DNA of 64,000 bases from Margaritispora aquatica (lineage: Eukaryota > Ascomycota > Leotiomycetes > Helotiales > Discinellaceae). The translations under genes were made by a program, and so were the position numbers. Below, one piece after another: positions 20,415 to 33,578 of this stretch. Location of the stretch: NCBI GenBank assembly GCA_007644065.1, contig VJWN01000011.1:1178001-1242000 (forward strand), in the 5' to 3' direction. The notes under the pieces are model-generated. The model had not been told where the DNA came from and did not search any database. It saw only the letters and a program-made list of their open reading frames with translations. Positions within the stretch are counted from its first letter, which is position 1. Every line of letters starts with the position of its first letter.

Positions 20415-22458
20415 TCACTGAGGATGCTGCAGGTGATGATGTTGATGGGCATGTTGCTGTGGTTCCTCTTTCATCTCCTCGTTGCTGTGGCCAAATTGCC
20501 CATCATTGTGCATGTAACCTTCAAACGTATGAGAGGCATGCATCTGATGAGGGTGTCCCAAGCTTCCTGTGCGGAACTGGGTGCCTGGAACTGGTCCAAT
20601 GTTTGACTCGTATCTTCCAGATGTAGTAGGTAGCCCGTCGAAATGCGACGAAGCAATCATACTTTGAGGTGGCGGCAATGTCTGAGTCATTTGGAACATT
20701 GTTGCACTAGAAGGCGGGAGCGATGATTGAGCATAGTAAGTGTTGTTAGATGTACCGGAATTAACCATCGATTGTGGTTGCCATCCAAGACCATTGTGCT
20801 GATTAGAATGATATTCAGGTGATGTGAAGGTTCGTCGAAGTGTGTCCGGCAAGACGGGAGATTGTTGGAACCCGTCCATACGAGAATAGTAATTGTGCTC
20901 TGCAAACGCTGCCTGAGTGTCCATAGGTTGAGTGTTATATCGGTGCGGAAGCTGACGCATCCTGGCTGGTTCCGATTGTGTAGGATGATTTTGATCATGT
21001 TGATGTAGGGACGGCGATACCATGGGTATTATTTCAGGTTGGGGTAAACTTGCAGCCATGGTATTCTGGTCAAGATCTCCATTGTGACTGGCTGGCGGCG
21101 TATCAAATGCCAGTCCTTCATCCTCGGATTCATCTCCAGTGTCGGGAGAGCTGTTGTCACCAAAGATAACAGGAACAGTGACTGTGCCGTCTGTTATGAA
21201 GTCAGTATCGTGTTGCATAGACATCATGGAACTGATCCACCTACCAATTTCACCATTAAAATATCGCTCTTCCATTTTGGCAACCTTGAAGATCTCCTTC
21301 AAGTATGCCTTCTTCTTCTTGTTCTCTGGGTGATCATGATCTCCGAACCAAGTTGACATAGCCTCATTTGTGACCTCCTCTAACTTTCGTACTGAAAGGG
21401 AGACCTTTTGTACGGAAGGATGCTGTTTAGAATATGGCAAAACAATCATGCGTAAAATGTGAACAAGAAGTTTTATTCGCTCTGAATAGGCTAATTAGCT
21501 GAGACCAAAGATTGTATGTACGGCAGCGCACCTTTTTTGTACAGATGATCCGGTTCCTTGTGTCGAACGTAATTATCGGCGTCTTTCTGCGCTGGCCACC
21601 ATGGGGGCGCAGAGTCATCGCCGCGAGTATATGGATGATGAGTCTGCTTCTTTGGCTCGACAAGTTTGACGAAAGCCTTCCCCATGGTCTTGCAAGCGGT
21701 TTGCTGCATGTCCTTGAAACGGTTCAAATAGAATGCTTCCACTTGCGCCGTATTTCCAATTTCCAAAGCTTGCGTTTTTCGGCTTGGAACAGGTGTTAAA
21801 GTGTCATCACTTGTAGGGTCCCGAGCTCGACCCCCATAGCGGCGTCTCGCTCTTTTTGTTGACCCAGACCCCTCCCCATGATCATCTTCGGAGCGTGAGT
21901 TCTTGTGCAGGCCTCGACATGATTCTGACGAGGATGTGCTGCTATGTCTTGCTTCGTGGCCACCGTCGAATTCAAATTGATTATAAACGCCACTATCCTG
22001 ACCATACGCTATGAAATATGAGTTGAGATCTAAAGATTTATTACTGAATACAAATACTGACGAGTTGATGAAAAGTTACCCTCAGCAGTAGCCCGCCGAG
22101 CTGATCGATGAAATGCTGACTTGAACCCATCCGAAAAGATCTTGTCGTGGTACTTTTGCAAGGGTGAGGATGTGAAAGTCTGTAGTTCGCCATTCTCAAG
22201 TATGATGATGAGAGCAAACTCCTTTGCAGGAAGTCGGACGCAGTCTCTCAAGGCGTTGGAAATGCTCTGTTATAATCAGCTATATGAAAGTTATTCTTGG
22301 AATTGTTGACAGACCTGAGGTCTTGAATGTGGTTGTATATGGGTTATGGGGGTTGGAAGTCGTCCATCAGTTGGCATATTCATGTAAGTCCTGTCGTTTG
22401 GTGGCCAACCATCTTTGGTGAAGAAGCCTCCTTGGAGAGGAGGATCACTTCGAGTCAT
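20415..22458 (-). CDS. DUF2841-type conserved fungal protein, putative regulator
   Basis: The start at 22458 opens MTRSDPPLQGGFFTKDGWPP. At least four introns splice in frame: SRPQ|SISNALRDC, RATAE|AYGQDSGVY, DHLYKK|ERIKLLVHILRM and, likely, GEIG|DGTVTVP. The core reads VEPKKQTHHPYTRGDDSAPP, then WWPAQKD, VRHKEPDHL and LLVHILRMIVLPYSKQHPSV. This Trp/His-rich module marks the fungal DUF2841 family as I remember it. Upstream is an early block (LPAKEFALIIILENGELQTF) and a basic KRARRRYGGR stretch like a nuclear signal. The C-terminal half is disordered, rich in Gln, His, Pro and Ser, and ends HHHLQHPQ. It stands alone between long gene-poor flanks, as developmental regulators with large control regions often do. 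The biochemical role is not established here; the family assignment is good and the regulator role is inference. Confidence 0.8.
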
Positions 22459-22969
22459 GGTGACGAAATAAAACCAGGGATTGGTTGAAGTATCAGATCT
22501 GGGGAATGTTGGAATGTACAAGTCGAGTTGTCGTATTGAGTGGTTAATAAATCGACAGCGTGAGTTCAACGTGAGGGAGAGGGAGATAGATGTATCAATC
22601 TGACCCAGCAGTGTGGAGCAGATGGGCTGCTAGGGTGGTCTGGGAGTGCAGCTTTAGCTTTTGAACCGTGTATGCACCCCTGTTCAAGGGACCTGGACGT
22701 GGCTTGAAAATTGCTGGGGCCAAAAAGAGTAAAGGTCCAAACAGGGAAGAAAAGAAAATAAGGTGAAAACACTAACTGAAGAGAGTGATCCACCAGAAAC
22801 CAGAAGAGAAACCTACGAGTGGCGTTTTATCGGAGGAAGGGTGTCAGTCAGTGTGTACCGGAGGTAAGATGGTGGTGTGGTTGGTGGCACTCTTCCCAGT
22901 AAATATTCTCTAGTACTGCCCAGGCTAAGCTTAAATAAGCGTAAGGAAAAGGTGAGTGAGAGCTGTAAA

Positions 22970-23001
22970 TGTGGAAGTGGAAGTGGAAGTGGAAGTGGAG
23001 G
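22970..23001. repeat. Hexamer repeat (GTGGAA)n
   Basis: Five GTGGAA units in a row in the long upstream region of the DUF2841 gene. Confidence 0.8.
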
Positions 23002-25586
23002 ATGGTGAATTGTGAATGTGGAGAAGCTGAAGCTGCCAGACAGTCGCAAAATCCACCGCCCAGAATCACGGCTGAGGAGGGCGTTGCGGCGTTAATGGTC
23101 AGGATCCCGACCGAAACCAATTTTGGTATTCCGTACCCGAAACTACTTCTTGAGCCGAGTGGCAGGGATTTGATCTTGCTGAAATCTGTGGAGGGAGGAG
23201 AAACGTAGGTGAAATGTATAGAGCAAACGATCTCAGGAGTTTCTAGAGGACCGGTGCCGTCAAAAAGACTACAAGGAGGGAGGTAGCCTGCAGAAACTGG
23301 TAGAAATTCGCTGTTGTTTGTTGGCCAAAAGAGCCGGTGGAATAGATCACAGGGAAGCTAATGTAGTATACTTGGACTGCTGTTGCGTATGTGTTTGATT
23401 GTTCCAGCATCACACGCAGCGAAGAAGCAGGAACCGTTGTAAGACAGATGCCGCTCTTATGTATCGGGAGCCGGCAGTATTCGAGGCAAAAAATCGAGGG
23501 GGATAGAATGCGGTATATGACACCCTCTTTGATGTGGGATGAGTGACTGGAACAATAAACGGACCAGAACAGAATATGACAAATTGAGAATAGTGCTAAG
23601 GTTAGTAAAGATGTTAGGGTTATGCGCGAGACCAAATACCATCGACGGTATAGCAGCAGATCTTAGAAAGTAAAGAATAAGAAGTGATAGATCTGGCCCT
23701 GTTCGGATGGAAATGCTAGTGCGGGTAGGGTGCATACGATATTGCTCGATTGGTTGTCGCAAACATTGGCCATATGTTGTTCTTTCAAGCGATACTCGAC
23801 AATATATAAGAAGTGAAGGCCCACCTCACGAATTTCATACTTGTGAATATTCAGGTGTGGAAGAAGAGTCCAACCGTGAGCAAGGATGAAATCTGCCAGG
23901 TTAGATGGTGGTAAGGCGGGGACAACGAGGGGCGCGATTTGCGGTAATATAGACACCGGTTGAAGGCTGCCCTGGGATGCTCATCATGGGCATCTAGCAC
24001 TGGCACTAAGGTATCATTAGTATCAGTATGCCACTATTGCCGCTTTTTCCTGTCGGCGTGAACAGGACAGGACTGGACAGGCCTGTCCAAGTTGCCATGG
24101 TGTAGAATACCTTGAAAGCAACCTAACACAGCATTGAAGTCGCCAGGTGCCCTTAAATTCTGCCGTGTTCGCCTGCGATGCTGGACTAGCCCAGTTGAAG
24201 TCTCGAGGATGACCATCTACCGGTATTATGCTGTCCATTAATCGTTGTGCCACTTTTAACGATGGGGTTCACGGTATAAACGACTGGGTTGACAACATCG
24301 TACAGGTGTATATATGAGATGCGTCGTCTCGAGGCAGCGAGCAAAAGCTGTGTGAGGGCTGCAATGCATGCATGGTCCATGACCGTCTTATGCGGTAAAA
24401 AGAGGGCTGTCCTAGAATGCCACTGGTCTTTCACTTACCCAAATGCATGAGAAGAGCAGCAAAGTCTTTAAAATAAATGCCAGGCACAGGCAATCTTTCT
24501 GCGAAGATGCTGTTCTCGAATACCGGGAGTTACTGTAGCCTGATACGTCAAATATCAAGATAAATCCAACCTAGGGCTCCTACAGATCGACCAAGATGGC
24601 TAAATAAACGAGACCAAATAATTTACTTGTGCCATCTCACTCATAAGGAGGTCGCGCTGTAGGCTTTTCTTCGCCTGCAGCTTGCATCTTGGGTGCTGTA
24701 CGGAAAGTAGAAGCTTGAAACAATAGAGCAATGGCATTTGGCAGCTATCAGACATCGTTTAATGACGTACGATAGCAAGACAGACCGCAAATACGGATAG
24801 GCAATCAAAAGGGTCAAATACTCGGTGCAATTGAACTTGGGTCATGGTCCATTGCATATCATGCCGCGAGCCAGACGTGGGAATCCATTCACTGCTGGGC
24901 TGGATGGAGACTTGACATTGGGGTGCAGAGAGACCGAACATCGCTCAAGATGTCTGGAGTCTGGACAGCGGTTTTCACTGCAGTCGTGGGGGTCCAGCAT
25001 ATTTAACGAAGCCTGAGCCTGGAGCTAGCTTCAAAGCTCGGGAAGATGGTGGAGGCGTCCCGAGCCAGCCTGAGACTGAGACTGAGTGAGGAGACTGAGA
25101 CTCGCAGTAGGACGGACGGCAGATCTTCCCTTGCATCTGTGCTTGCTGGGTGTGGCCTTTTTCCCTTGATTTCCCTCCTCCAATGTTCATCATGATTTTG
25201 ACAGGCGCATGACGCGGTAAAACAGTTGATCGTGTCCCAGACCCTGGATTTGATTATGGAACATGCGGTTGTCATCATCTAACGCTCAGTCCAGAAAAAA
25301 CGATCCTTAGAGAGAACCGTACCTCAAATTTTCAACAAGTGTCTAGGTACCTAGGAAGCTTCATAGATCAGTACGTGCTACACAGAAAGAGGTATGAATA
25401 CAGGTATGCGGACTGAGATGATGTCGGGTGTGTTGGTCTAGATCACACAACAGCACTCACAGGCTTGAAGCCCCATACAATTTTGACCTAGCTAGGCAAG
25501 GTACCTCCGTACCTCCGCACTCCCGTTCATCCTTTTGACACCCTCCCTCCCTCTTCTCCCTTTCGAGAGAGACATGCAGGGCATGC

Positions 25587-25626
25587 ATGGTCATGGTCAT
25601 GGTCCAGGTCCAGGTCCAGGTCCAGG
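25587..25626. repeat. Hexamer repeat (CATGGT)n then (CCAGGT)n
   Basis: Three CATGGT units grade into about four CCAGGT units. Adjacent GAGT and CATGTTCA words also repeat to about 25690. Confidence 0.8.
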
Positions 25627-25817
25627 AAGAGTGAGTGAGTGTTCGCAATTGCATGTTCATTACATGTTCACTGCATGTTCATCGCATCGCATGAACAGGG
25701 GCTATCCGCAGTTTTGGGAAGAGATTGGCTGATGGTGGCTGCGGCGGCGAAGAAAAGTGGGTGGGTGGTGAGTGAGGTGAGGTTGTTGGTTCAGTGTTGA
25801 GTGTTCAGTATTCAGTA

Positions 25818-25843
25818 CCCTAACCCTAACCTAGCCCTAACCC
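25818..25843. repeat. Interstitial telomere-like repeat (CCCTAA), imperfect
   Basis: Two perfect CCCTAA units, a broken unit (CCTAG), another CCCTAA and a final CCC. CCCTAA/TTAGGG is the telomere repeat of most filamentous ascomycetes. The run is too short and too internal to be a chromosome end. Confidence 0.75.
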
Positions 25844-26119
25844 GAAGAAAAATAACAATAATTGATTGGATCCGAGTGAGCTCGTGGCGAGGAAATGCAA
25901 ATGAGATGACTTTAAAGATCAGATGCGGTTGGAATTAAGTTTTTGACTTTTGATGGGAAACTTAGGTAAAGGTGAAAGAAAGTTGGTACCATTTTTAAGT
26001 TTTTCCATCTGCAAGAAGGTAGAAGGGATTTGATTAAAAAAATCACGAACGGAAGCTAATCTTATTTTGGTTAGCCAAGCCATTAATTAGTCTGAAGTAC
26101 TCGACATACATACTAGCTA

Positions 26120-26765
26120 CTGTACACGAAGGTAAGGTAGTTAAGCGGGAACTAAAGTACGTCCAGGACCAGTACTGGTGACTTACCAGTGACTTATCGG
26201 TGACTTAACTACCTTAGGTAAAGGTGACGGGAGGTAAGGTTTACCTCCAAGGTACTGTATCTTTAATAAGGTACGTAGGTACCTTACCCTTACCCTGAAA
26301 TGGAAAGTGGGGCGGAGGATATTCAGAATGAGAACATTACTATCCCTTGGTAAGTAAATACGGAGGGAAGTAAAGTACGTACTAGTACCAAAGTAAGTAA
26401 GGCAAAGCCAAAATAGGTGAGGTACCGAAGCGATATGGTCAGAGCTCCTGTTACGGGACGGGCACTTATCTTATGGCAGGGTAGCTTTTTAACAGGATTG
26501 TCCCGTTGTCCATGTCATGTCCATGTCATGTCCATGCTGTCCGAGTTGGAGAAGATCGAAGGTTGTCTAAACTTACATACCTACATACCCTACATACCCT
26601 ACATACCCTACATACCTACCTTGGGTCAGTGGATCCATATTTCACGTGTAACTGATAGCTTACCTTACCTTACCTACCTAAGGGTTAGAAGGTTGTTTCT
26701 GATTAGGTAAGGCATCTACCTACCTACCTACCTACCTACTCACCTACTCACCTACTCACCTTATA
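26120..26765. repeat. GGTA/TACC-rich tract with inverted repeat and short tandem arrays
   Basis: A perfect 13-bp inverted repeat, TAAGGTAGTTAAG at 26133-26145 and its complement at 26204-26216, encloses three GTGACTTA copies. Further on are repeats of a CATGTCATGTC-like word (about 26511-26535), a TACATACCC 9-mer array (about 26575-26618) and a TACC/CTAC run at 26716-26762. Confidence 0.75.
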
Positions 26766-27199
26766 TCTACCCACCGATGATGTTGAATGTTTTCGTCTTT
26801 CACTATCTTACCCTTAGATTGTCTCATAATTTGTCAGGAACCCAGATATTTATGATCCACCTACCTCACCTCGCGTTATCTCAAATTCTCAATGAGATCA
26901 TCAATTCCCTTTCCCTTTCCCGAACCCACAAACGAGACTGCAGTATTCTACCAGGATATCAAGACGCCAAACCGTAACAGAGACAAGGACCAGGTTTTTG
27001 AGGAATCCACCTCCGCCATCCCGCGAGACATTGGAGACATCTAAGACATCCTAGACACTTGAGGGGCGCATTTTAGAGCCAAGGCTTCCATGTCTGACTA
27101 TCCAAAAGAGGCATAGAGTAATGGCCATCGAATCGCGGCAATTTAAATGTAGGCCCAATAGTATTACATTATACTGTCCTGTACTACTTGATATCTGTT

Positions 27200-28919
27200 G
27201 GCTTCTAATCAGCCAAATACCCAAGCTCGGCTGCGATAGGCGAGCAGAGATCTATAATCATCTTCGATTTTTTTTTTTCCCCCAAAGGCGCCTTGTCCAT
27301 GTGTCAGTTGTTCCAGAAATCTCAAGAAATTTGAAGACTTTAACCTAAGGCAACGCATGCTTCCCACCATTCTCTTATGAGTTGATAAGATCGATGTCCA
27401 GCCTTCAACTAGATGACATCTACAGTACACCAACTTAACGGAGATGTCTCCTATCACCAATTTCCTCCAATCGATTTTCAACTTGGAACCCATCCATACA
27501 ATGACAACGGACATTTCAAATCCTCCCTCCTTACGGAACCCCCCGTATATCCTGCAATTATCAACATCCCCCCCATCGTGCAAACAAATTCTCGCGGATC
27601 CCTCAAATGGCTCATTACGCCTTCATGGGAGCAGACGTCGCACAGCAGAAACATGCACAGGCGGAAATCCCATCTCATTCCCGGACCAATAAATATCCAG
27701 AGCATCAAACAGTCTCTGCATAGGTGGCAGAAGACACTTTCTTTGTTTTTGCTCATACTCGGAAATCTGGAAACAGCGGGTACAAGATGCAACCGATCTC
27801 TCGGTGTGAAATATGATAGGGCGGATCTTCACAAGCAAACAGCCACAATAACAATATCGCTTCAAGTGCCTACGGTTTCTTTCATACACCTACAATACAG
27901 AGGCGGCTTTTCGGTCAGAGACTCGGTTATGATGGTGGTGGTTTCGGCATCAATTCCAAGACTCAATAAAAATTGCTCGGTCGCGGAACGATGCCGTAGG
28001 AGCCTCCCGTCGTCCCGCATCACGTCCAAATCAAATAATGCTGAAAAGCAAACCAAAACCCAATCACACCAGCTTCTATATTTTCCTAGCAGATGAATGA
28101 AACCACAAATATTTGTGGCCAGTTTCGTGATTCTCAGCTCAAGACCTACAATAAGAAAATACGGAACGCTGATCAAGCACCGGCTTGCTTCCCATAGGAT
28201 CATAGTTTCATTGGCTTCCACATTTTTCATCGCCAACTGCCATGCTCAGCCCCATACCCCAGATTGAGAGGAGCTGGTGGTTGAAACTCCATTTCACAGC
28301 GGGGTCTAGTGGGGAACTTCACGAACTTGGTATCTCGATTGCGAAAAGCCTCGTTCAAATGGCTGTATCTGTTTAGCATGCCCCAGTTAAGGTCAACCAT
28401 CAAACCAGGGGGAAGCGGGAAACACAACGGGTACTCCACACACTAGAAACCGCATGATACTAGAATCATTGCATGTTCTCTTATAGTTTTACTATGCTCT
28501 TCGGAAGACTCAGGAAATGTCGTAATTCGTCCGCGCGATACAAGCCACTGTATAAATGCTGGGGCAACTGAGTGACAGTCCCCATGCCTCTGCGCTCAGG
28601 AAGCAGACCCAGTTTTATCCCTTGCTGAAGGCCGGCCGCTGAAATCCTCAGTGCAATCATGTCGTCCCTAAAGATTTCCTAAACATCACCAATGTATTTC
28701 AAATGCCATGCTTCGTGGATTCCTAACAGCGAAGGTCAACAATCCAACATGCCACCAAAAGAGCTTGGTATCCAATAAGACACCTAAAATAAGATCTTGA
28801 ATTCCGCGCCGCCAATCGGGGAGTTCAGCCATTCTCAAAACCACTTGGGTGATGGGATCCCATTTGTGCTCAACCTCACGGAGCTTTCTTCTGTTGTGGA
28901 TGTCGCAATGCATCAACAA
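27200..28919 (-). pseudogene. Possible degraded or unrecognised coding region
   Basis: Several minus-strand stretches read like protein rather than noise, but they fall in different frames and are interrupted. Examples are KLREVEHKWDPITQVVLRMA (about 28.9 kb), VDLNWGMLNRYSHLNEAFRN and EMEFQPPAPLNLGYGAEH (about 28.3 kb), LLPPMQRLFDALDIYWSGNE (about 27.7 kb) and RCLRLKSSNFLRFLEQLTHG (about 27.3 kb). I could not connect them with introns or name a family. A decayed gene is one reading; chance is the other. Confidence 0.22.
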
Positions 28920-31900
28920 AAGGAGTAAGGGCCTGAATTTTCATCCACACGATGAAGATGACAGTTCACGGAAGCGATCGCCAAATTTATTTGATCCACT
29001 TCTACTGTAATGCTACCTCGCCACCTTCGTGGATGTTGAGAATAGTACACGTTCAGCTTTCCGAATTCATTTTACGCACCTCACGCTTCCGCACGCACGG
29101 ATTATCAACTTTCGATGTGAAGAGGTTTTCTTTCAACCGTTGCGATCGCCAGAAAAAGCCTTGTGTGACACGGCGCCAAATCCCTACCGTTATCCGACCA
29201 GCATTTCTTCCGATCGGTCGAGATGCATAGACATGGGGATGGACTGTTGTTCAAGGGTTTGGGAGCTGCTTCGTTCATGTGACACGAAATCAACAGAAGG
29301 GCCTAATATATTCAAGTATTTCCCATCGTTCTCTTATCGAGTCCACTTTGAAGCCTCTGAAGCTTCTGACTTGCCTAGCGAGTGCCATGTTACTGTGCCT
29401 TGCGCATTTTTTCCTTCCGTTATGTTGCAACGCTCTTGGTTTTCTGGTACAAACGATAAGCTGGAAAGGATGTGCAGGTTGACTTTTCAATACTCCCATT
29501 TCTTCCTCTTATCGTCTTTGTTCTCTCATTCACCAGGTCAAGGGTACACCCCACGTTTTTCGAGCCTCTGCTTTTCAAGGATATCCGCATCTATCCGAAG
29601 TTGGATTTTGTATATATGATCTCATTGGGCAATTGGAATGATTGACAATACCAGAGAGAATTCCGGAATCTAGCATGAAAATACAGATTTCCTTACATCG
29701 TGCGGCGAAATTATCCCACATTTCCTTGAGCCATGCTCGCCGAGGTCAACCAACAGTCTCTGTATTGATTTTGTACATATCTACCTAGCTATCAAGCATA
29801 TCGCTGCGATTAATTGTTATACAGCGTGGGGAAACCCTTGTCCAATCCTACATATGTTGTACTCCTCTGTTCCACATGTTGCACGACAACCACCTGTTAC
29901 CAGTCGGAACTGAGTCTGGACTTCCAGTGGGCCTTGTCATCCTGCTGTGCCTTCTACACAAGTAGATTGCTTCGTGGCCTTGTTGTCATGGTCCGAAAGC
30001 GTAAAGATAATGGTACCTGATACTTGATGCACCTTTTGTGTAGCGGAGGCTGGTATGTATGCACTGCGTCACACTTTCCCTATCCCGATTTTCTCCCATC
30101 CCCTTCTTGCCGATGGCTGAAAGAACCCACCAAGGTGAGTACAGCAAGTATGCGCGTTGATCGCTGACTCATAAGCGATGTGCCTGCTTTGGTGTCTCTT
30201 CTGAAGCCAAGCGGAACATTCACAACCGATGCGGGTGTTCCATCCACCCAATCATGGTTCAATTTCTGAATATACAACTTGGTGACTTTTCACCCTGCTA
30301 TTCATGCCTCGGCCGTTCGTTTGGACTCCTATTTAATTGGGTATCACTTCCCGACCCTTAGAGTTACACAGTGCACTTCTCTATTGCAACAAGATTTGGG
30401 AATCATATTCTGGTATTTGTGAAAGAAAACTCAAATCATCCATCCTTCCATCGACACACACAATCACTATCTAGTCTGTCTTAATATTATCAAATATATA
30501 CATTTGAATTCTCAATTTTGTAGCACAGAGACACAATTTCTCATTACCATTATCTGAGCTCAATCATCTAGCATACATCGTTCTTCTTAGCCGATTTTTC
30601 GCCAGATTCAGTCAAGATACAGGCGACGGAACCTTTTGGAATCTTTTCGATGTAACTTCTTATTATTGGTGATTTGATTTTTTTTCTTGATTTGCACAAA
30701 GTTTGAGTTTTATGAGTTTGGTATGTGGAGTGAATTGGATCAAGCCTTTGATGCTTGGATTGGCCCTTCAAGGCAACTAATCAAGCTATTGAATTCTTGG
30801 TTCCAACTTGCACTACACCAAGGACTTGAGTTACACAAAAACACCAACTCGCCCTTTGTCATCATATCGCGATAGGCCAAAACGCAACCTCACCACACAT
30901 TCAAACGTACTACCCATCCATTCCAAACAGCCCTCCCTAGGACAATCCAGCAAGATCCTCAACGTCAACCCTCACGACTTTCAATCTCACCGGTATAGCT
31001 ATATCCCCGAAACAACTATCCATCCGCATCATTCGATACTCTATCCATCACCAAATTCGATCCCAGGGTAAACTCCCCAAAAGACGTATTTCCTTATCCT
31101 CTAAATCACCCCCTCATCTACATCTCTCTCGGTGAGTGAGGAGAGACCGAAGATGATGTACCCAGTTCTCGCTAATGCTACTGGTGAAGTCTTGATCACT
31201 GCATAGGACAACGCATCGCACTACACCATAACATAACGCAACACAATACAGTACAACGCAGCGCGGCACCACACAGCGCTGTACAGAACTAATGGGCGGT
31301 TATGAGAGGTGGAGCGAGAAGAACAGATCTCGGATGCCCTTTTCGTCGCCGCTTCAAAGTATAGCCTTGATACCTCACGATGTCGCTGGGTGGATGTGAA
31401 AATGGAGAGGACTGTGGATATGACAATGGTGATGGAGATGGGGATGGATGGTGATATCGATGATATTAAGAGGCATTTGCTACCTTAGCTGGTGCTCATT
31501 GACTCACTGATTCACTGATTCACCGATCAACTTCCAGACTTTTCGCTTGCCTTGGGATGTTGTCCTCTCTCTCTCTCACACCATTTTGACTCAAGCATAC
31601 TGTATCTCGTGTACTCTAAAGCTAAGGAGGTATTGGATATCAACAGAAGGACGGAAAGTAATGCTGCTGGTAAGTAAATAATAAAGCAAGTGTTAAAGTC
31701 AGGGCCATCGGTAATTTTGCACCAAGTCTGAACATATTCATCTAGCGATTTATGACGGCATGGAAACTCAGCAGCGCCATCGCATGCGTTAGCATAGATC
31801 TCTTCTATGTCTTTCCCTATTTCACTATTGCAATCTAAAGTGCTTGTTCACCATCTTTATCTCTCTTTCTCTCCCTTGCTTGATTCATGTCAAGAACTGA

Positions 31901-32104
31901 CTTCGGCCTCGAATAATCAGCATGCGGCATGTTTCGCTCCTCGCTCGAACTGTGGGGTGGAATACATGTGTATCTTATCTATGTACGTTCAGGTGGTTCT
32001 TCGTGGGTTCATCGACTGGAAATGGGCAGGGCTAGGTTAGGTGTATATATGCATGTGTGTATGCTATTCATGAAATCAGGCTTGAAAAAGAAGAAGGGGA
32101 GAGA

Positions 32105-32127
32105 GGGGGGGGGGGGGGGGGGGGGGG
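32105..32127. repeat. Poly-G homopolymer, 23 G
   Basis: An uninterrupted run of 23 G on the plus strand, following GAAGAAGGGGAGAGA. It could form a G-quadruplex and its length is likely to vary between reads. Confidence 0.85.
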
Positions 32128-33578
32128 TACGCAAGAAAACAAGCTAGTGTAATACAGGTGCATTGTTCTCAAACCTTTCTACCTCTCTGGTTCTTTATAT
32201 CTAAAAGTCGACTCTCACAAGTACATTGATCTTCTTGGTTTAGCTAAGGGAGCGATCGACTCGCGAGAGAGTGAGGAATACTATACTATGCTATGTATCT
32301 CATACCCAGCTCGTTCATTGTCGGCTGTCCTGTTCGTGAAGTGGGAGTGCTTAATATGGCAATGCTAACTAACATGTTAGATAGAGAAAAGAAGCAGGAT
32401 CTTAGCCATCATTTTCATCTCCCATCTCTCGTTTCGGTATTGTCCTTTCCTCGTTTTAGGGTAGAATGTTGGATATATATTCGATACAACGTATCAGATA
32501 GAGTATCCACGATCCGCGCCGTTACTCGCTCTCAATCTCCATCTCAATCCCAAACTCTACCCTTGACTTATCGAGCTCTCGTTTTAATCCCACCGCAAAC
32601 AATTTGCTCAATCAATCACCAGGCAAATACATTTATGTGAGCAAGTTGAGAATCACAAAGCAGAGGGAGACGGAGAAGGAGAAGGAGGAAGGAAAAAGGG
32701 ATATAAACCAATCAAAGAGATATATCTCTAAATTGTGTAGGCAGCAGAAATATGCTATACATGTATTATACTACCTACTACCTACTGCCAACCTCGTGTT
32801 TCTCACCATGTTACTATGTCACTAAGTCGCTTTATCTAGCTACCAAAGGAGGTACTGAATATAGATGGATGGGATGCTTAATACCCAATACCTAATCTAA
32901 TACTTGATGTCCTTTCTACACGGTTGTTCGTTTGTTGTTTGAAGTTCGAATAGTGCCGCGAGGTACCTAAGTTTTAGACAGGCCGCCCAACAATTTGGCT
33001 TGCATCCTGGACTGGGGTGGATGGATGGGACGGATGTAAGTTAGGCGCCTTGTACTTGAGATTTGGAATAGGAAAGGTTGGAAAAAGATTCGAAGGGTTG
33101 CGGATTGTATTGTATTGGTGCACACGCTCCAGCACTACCGTAGTAATCTTATCAAAGCCCGTGACACCAGACAGCCCCGTTTGGAGCCTTGAATCTTCAC
33201 CAGAGGGAAAGGAAAAGGAACAGGAAAGGGACGAGGGAGATGGAGAGGAAGAACGACAAATTGTGTATGCTTGAATTGTTAATTATTTGCTATTTAGTTC
33301 TATCCACACGCTGCTAGGTATCTCCCTCCATGCTGCAGATGCTTTGCCTTTCATTTCTCTTTTGCAATTTTTACACATTGGCTGCTTGTGAGCGCTGCTC
33401 TGCTTCACCGCCAGCTAGCAGCTAGCTTGTCGCTTATATCCAAATACCTTGGTACACAAATCACACACAGATGTCCCACCACCACAGAGTCACCAACCCA
33501 TTCATTCACTCACCAAGTACCACACCTATTCTCCCTATTTCTCTACCTCCATTTCTCCCTTTTTCTTCAACTTCACAC

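Larger units (their letters stand above)
22459..33578. other. Very large gene-poor region, 11 kb
   Basis: This holds the upstream region of the 20415 gene and the 3' flank of the ABC transporter. It contains simple repeats, a telomere-like run, a GGTA/TACC-rich tract and one doubtful coding remnant, each listed separately. No other frame is persuasive, including the 196-codon plus-strand frame at 29029-29619. Confidence 0.5.

Noticed and set aside
26575..26618. TACATACCC direct repeats considered as a CRISPR-like array
   Set aside because: Units are contiguous without spacers, and this is a eukaryotic genome. It is a simple tandem repeat.
28952..29619. Plus-strand open frame of about 196 codons
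   Set aside because: Erratic composition and no motif. No supporting splice pattern was found.
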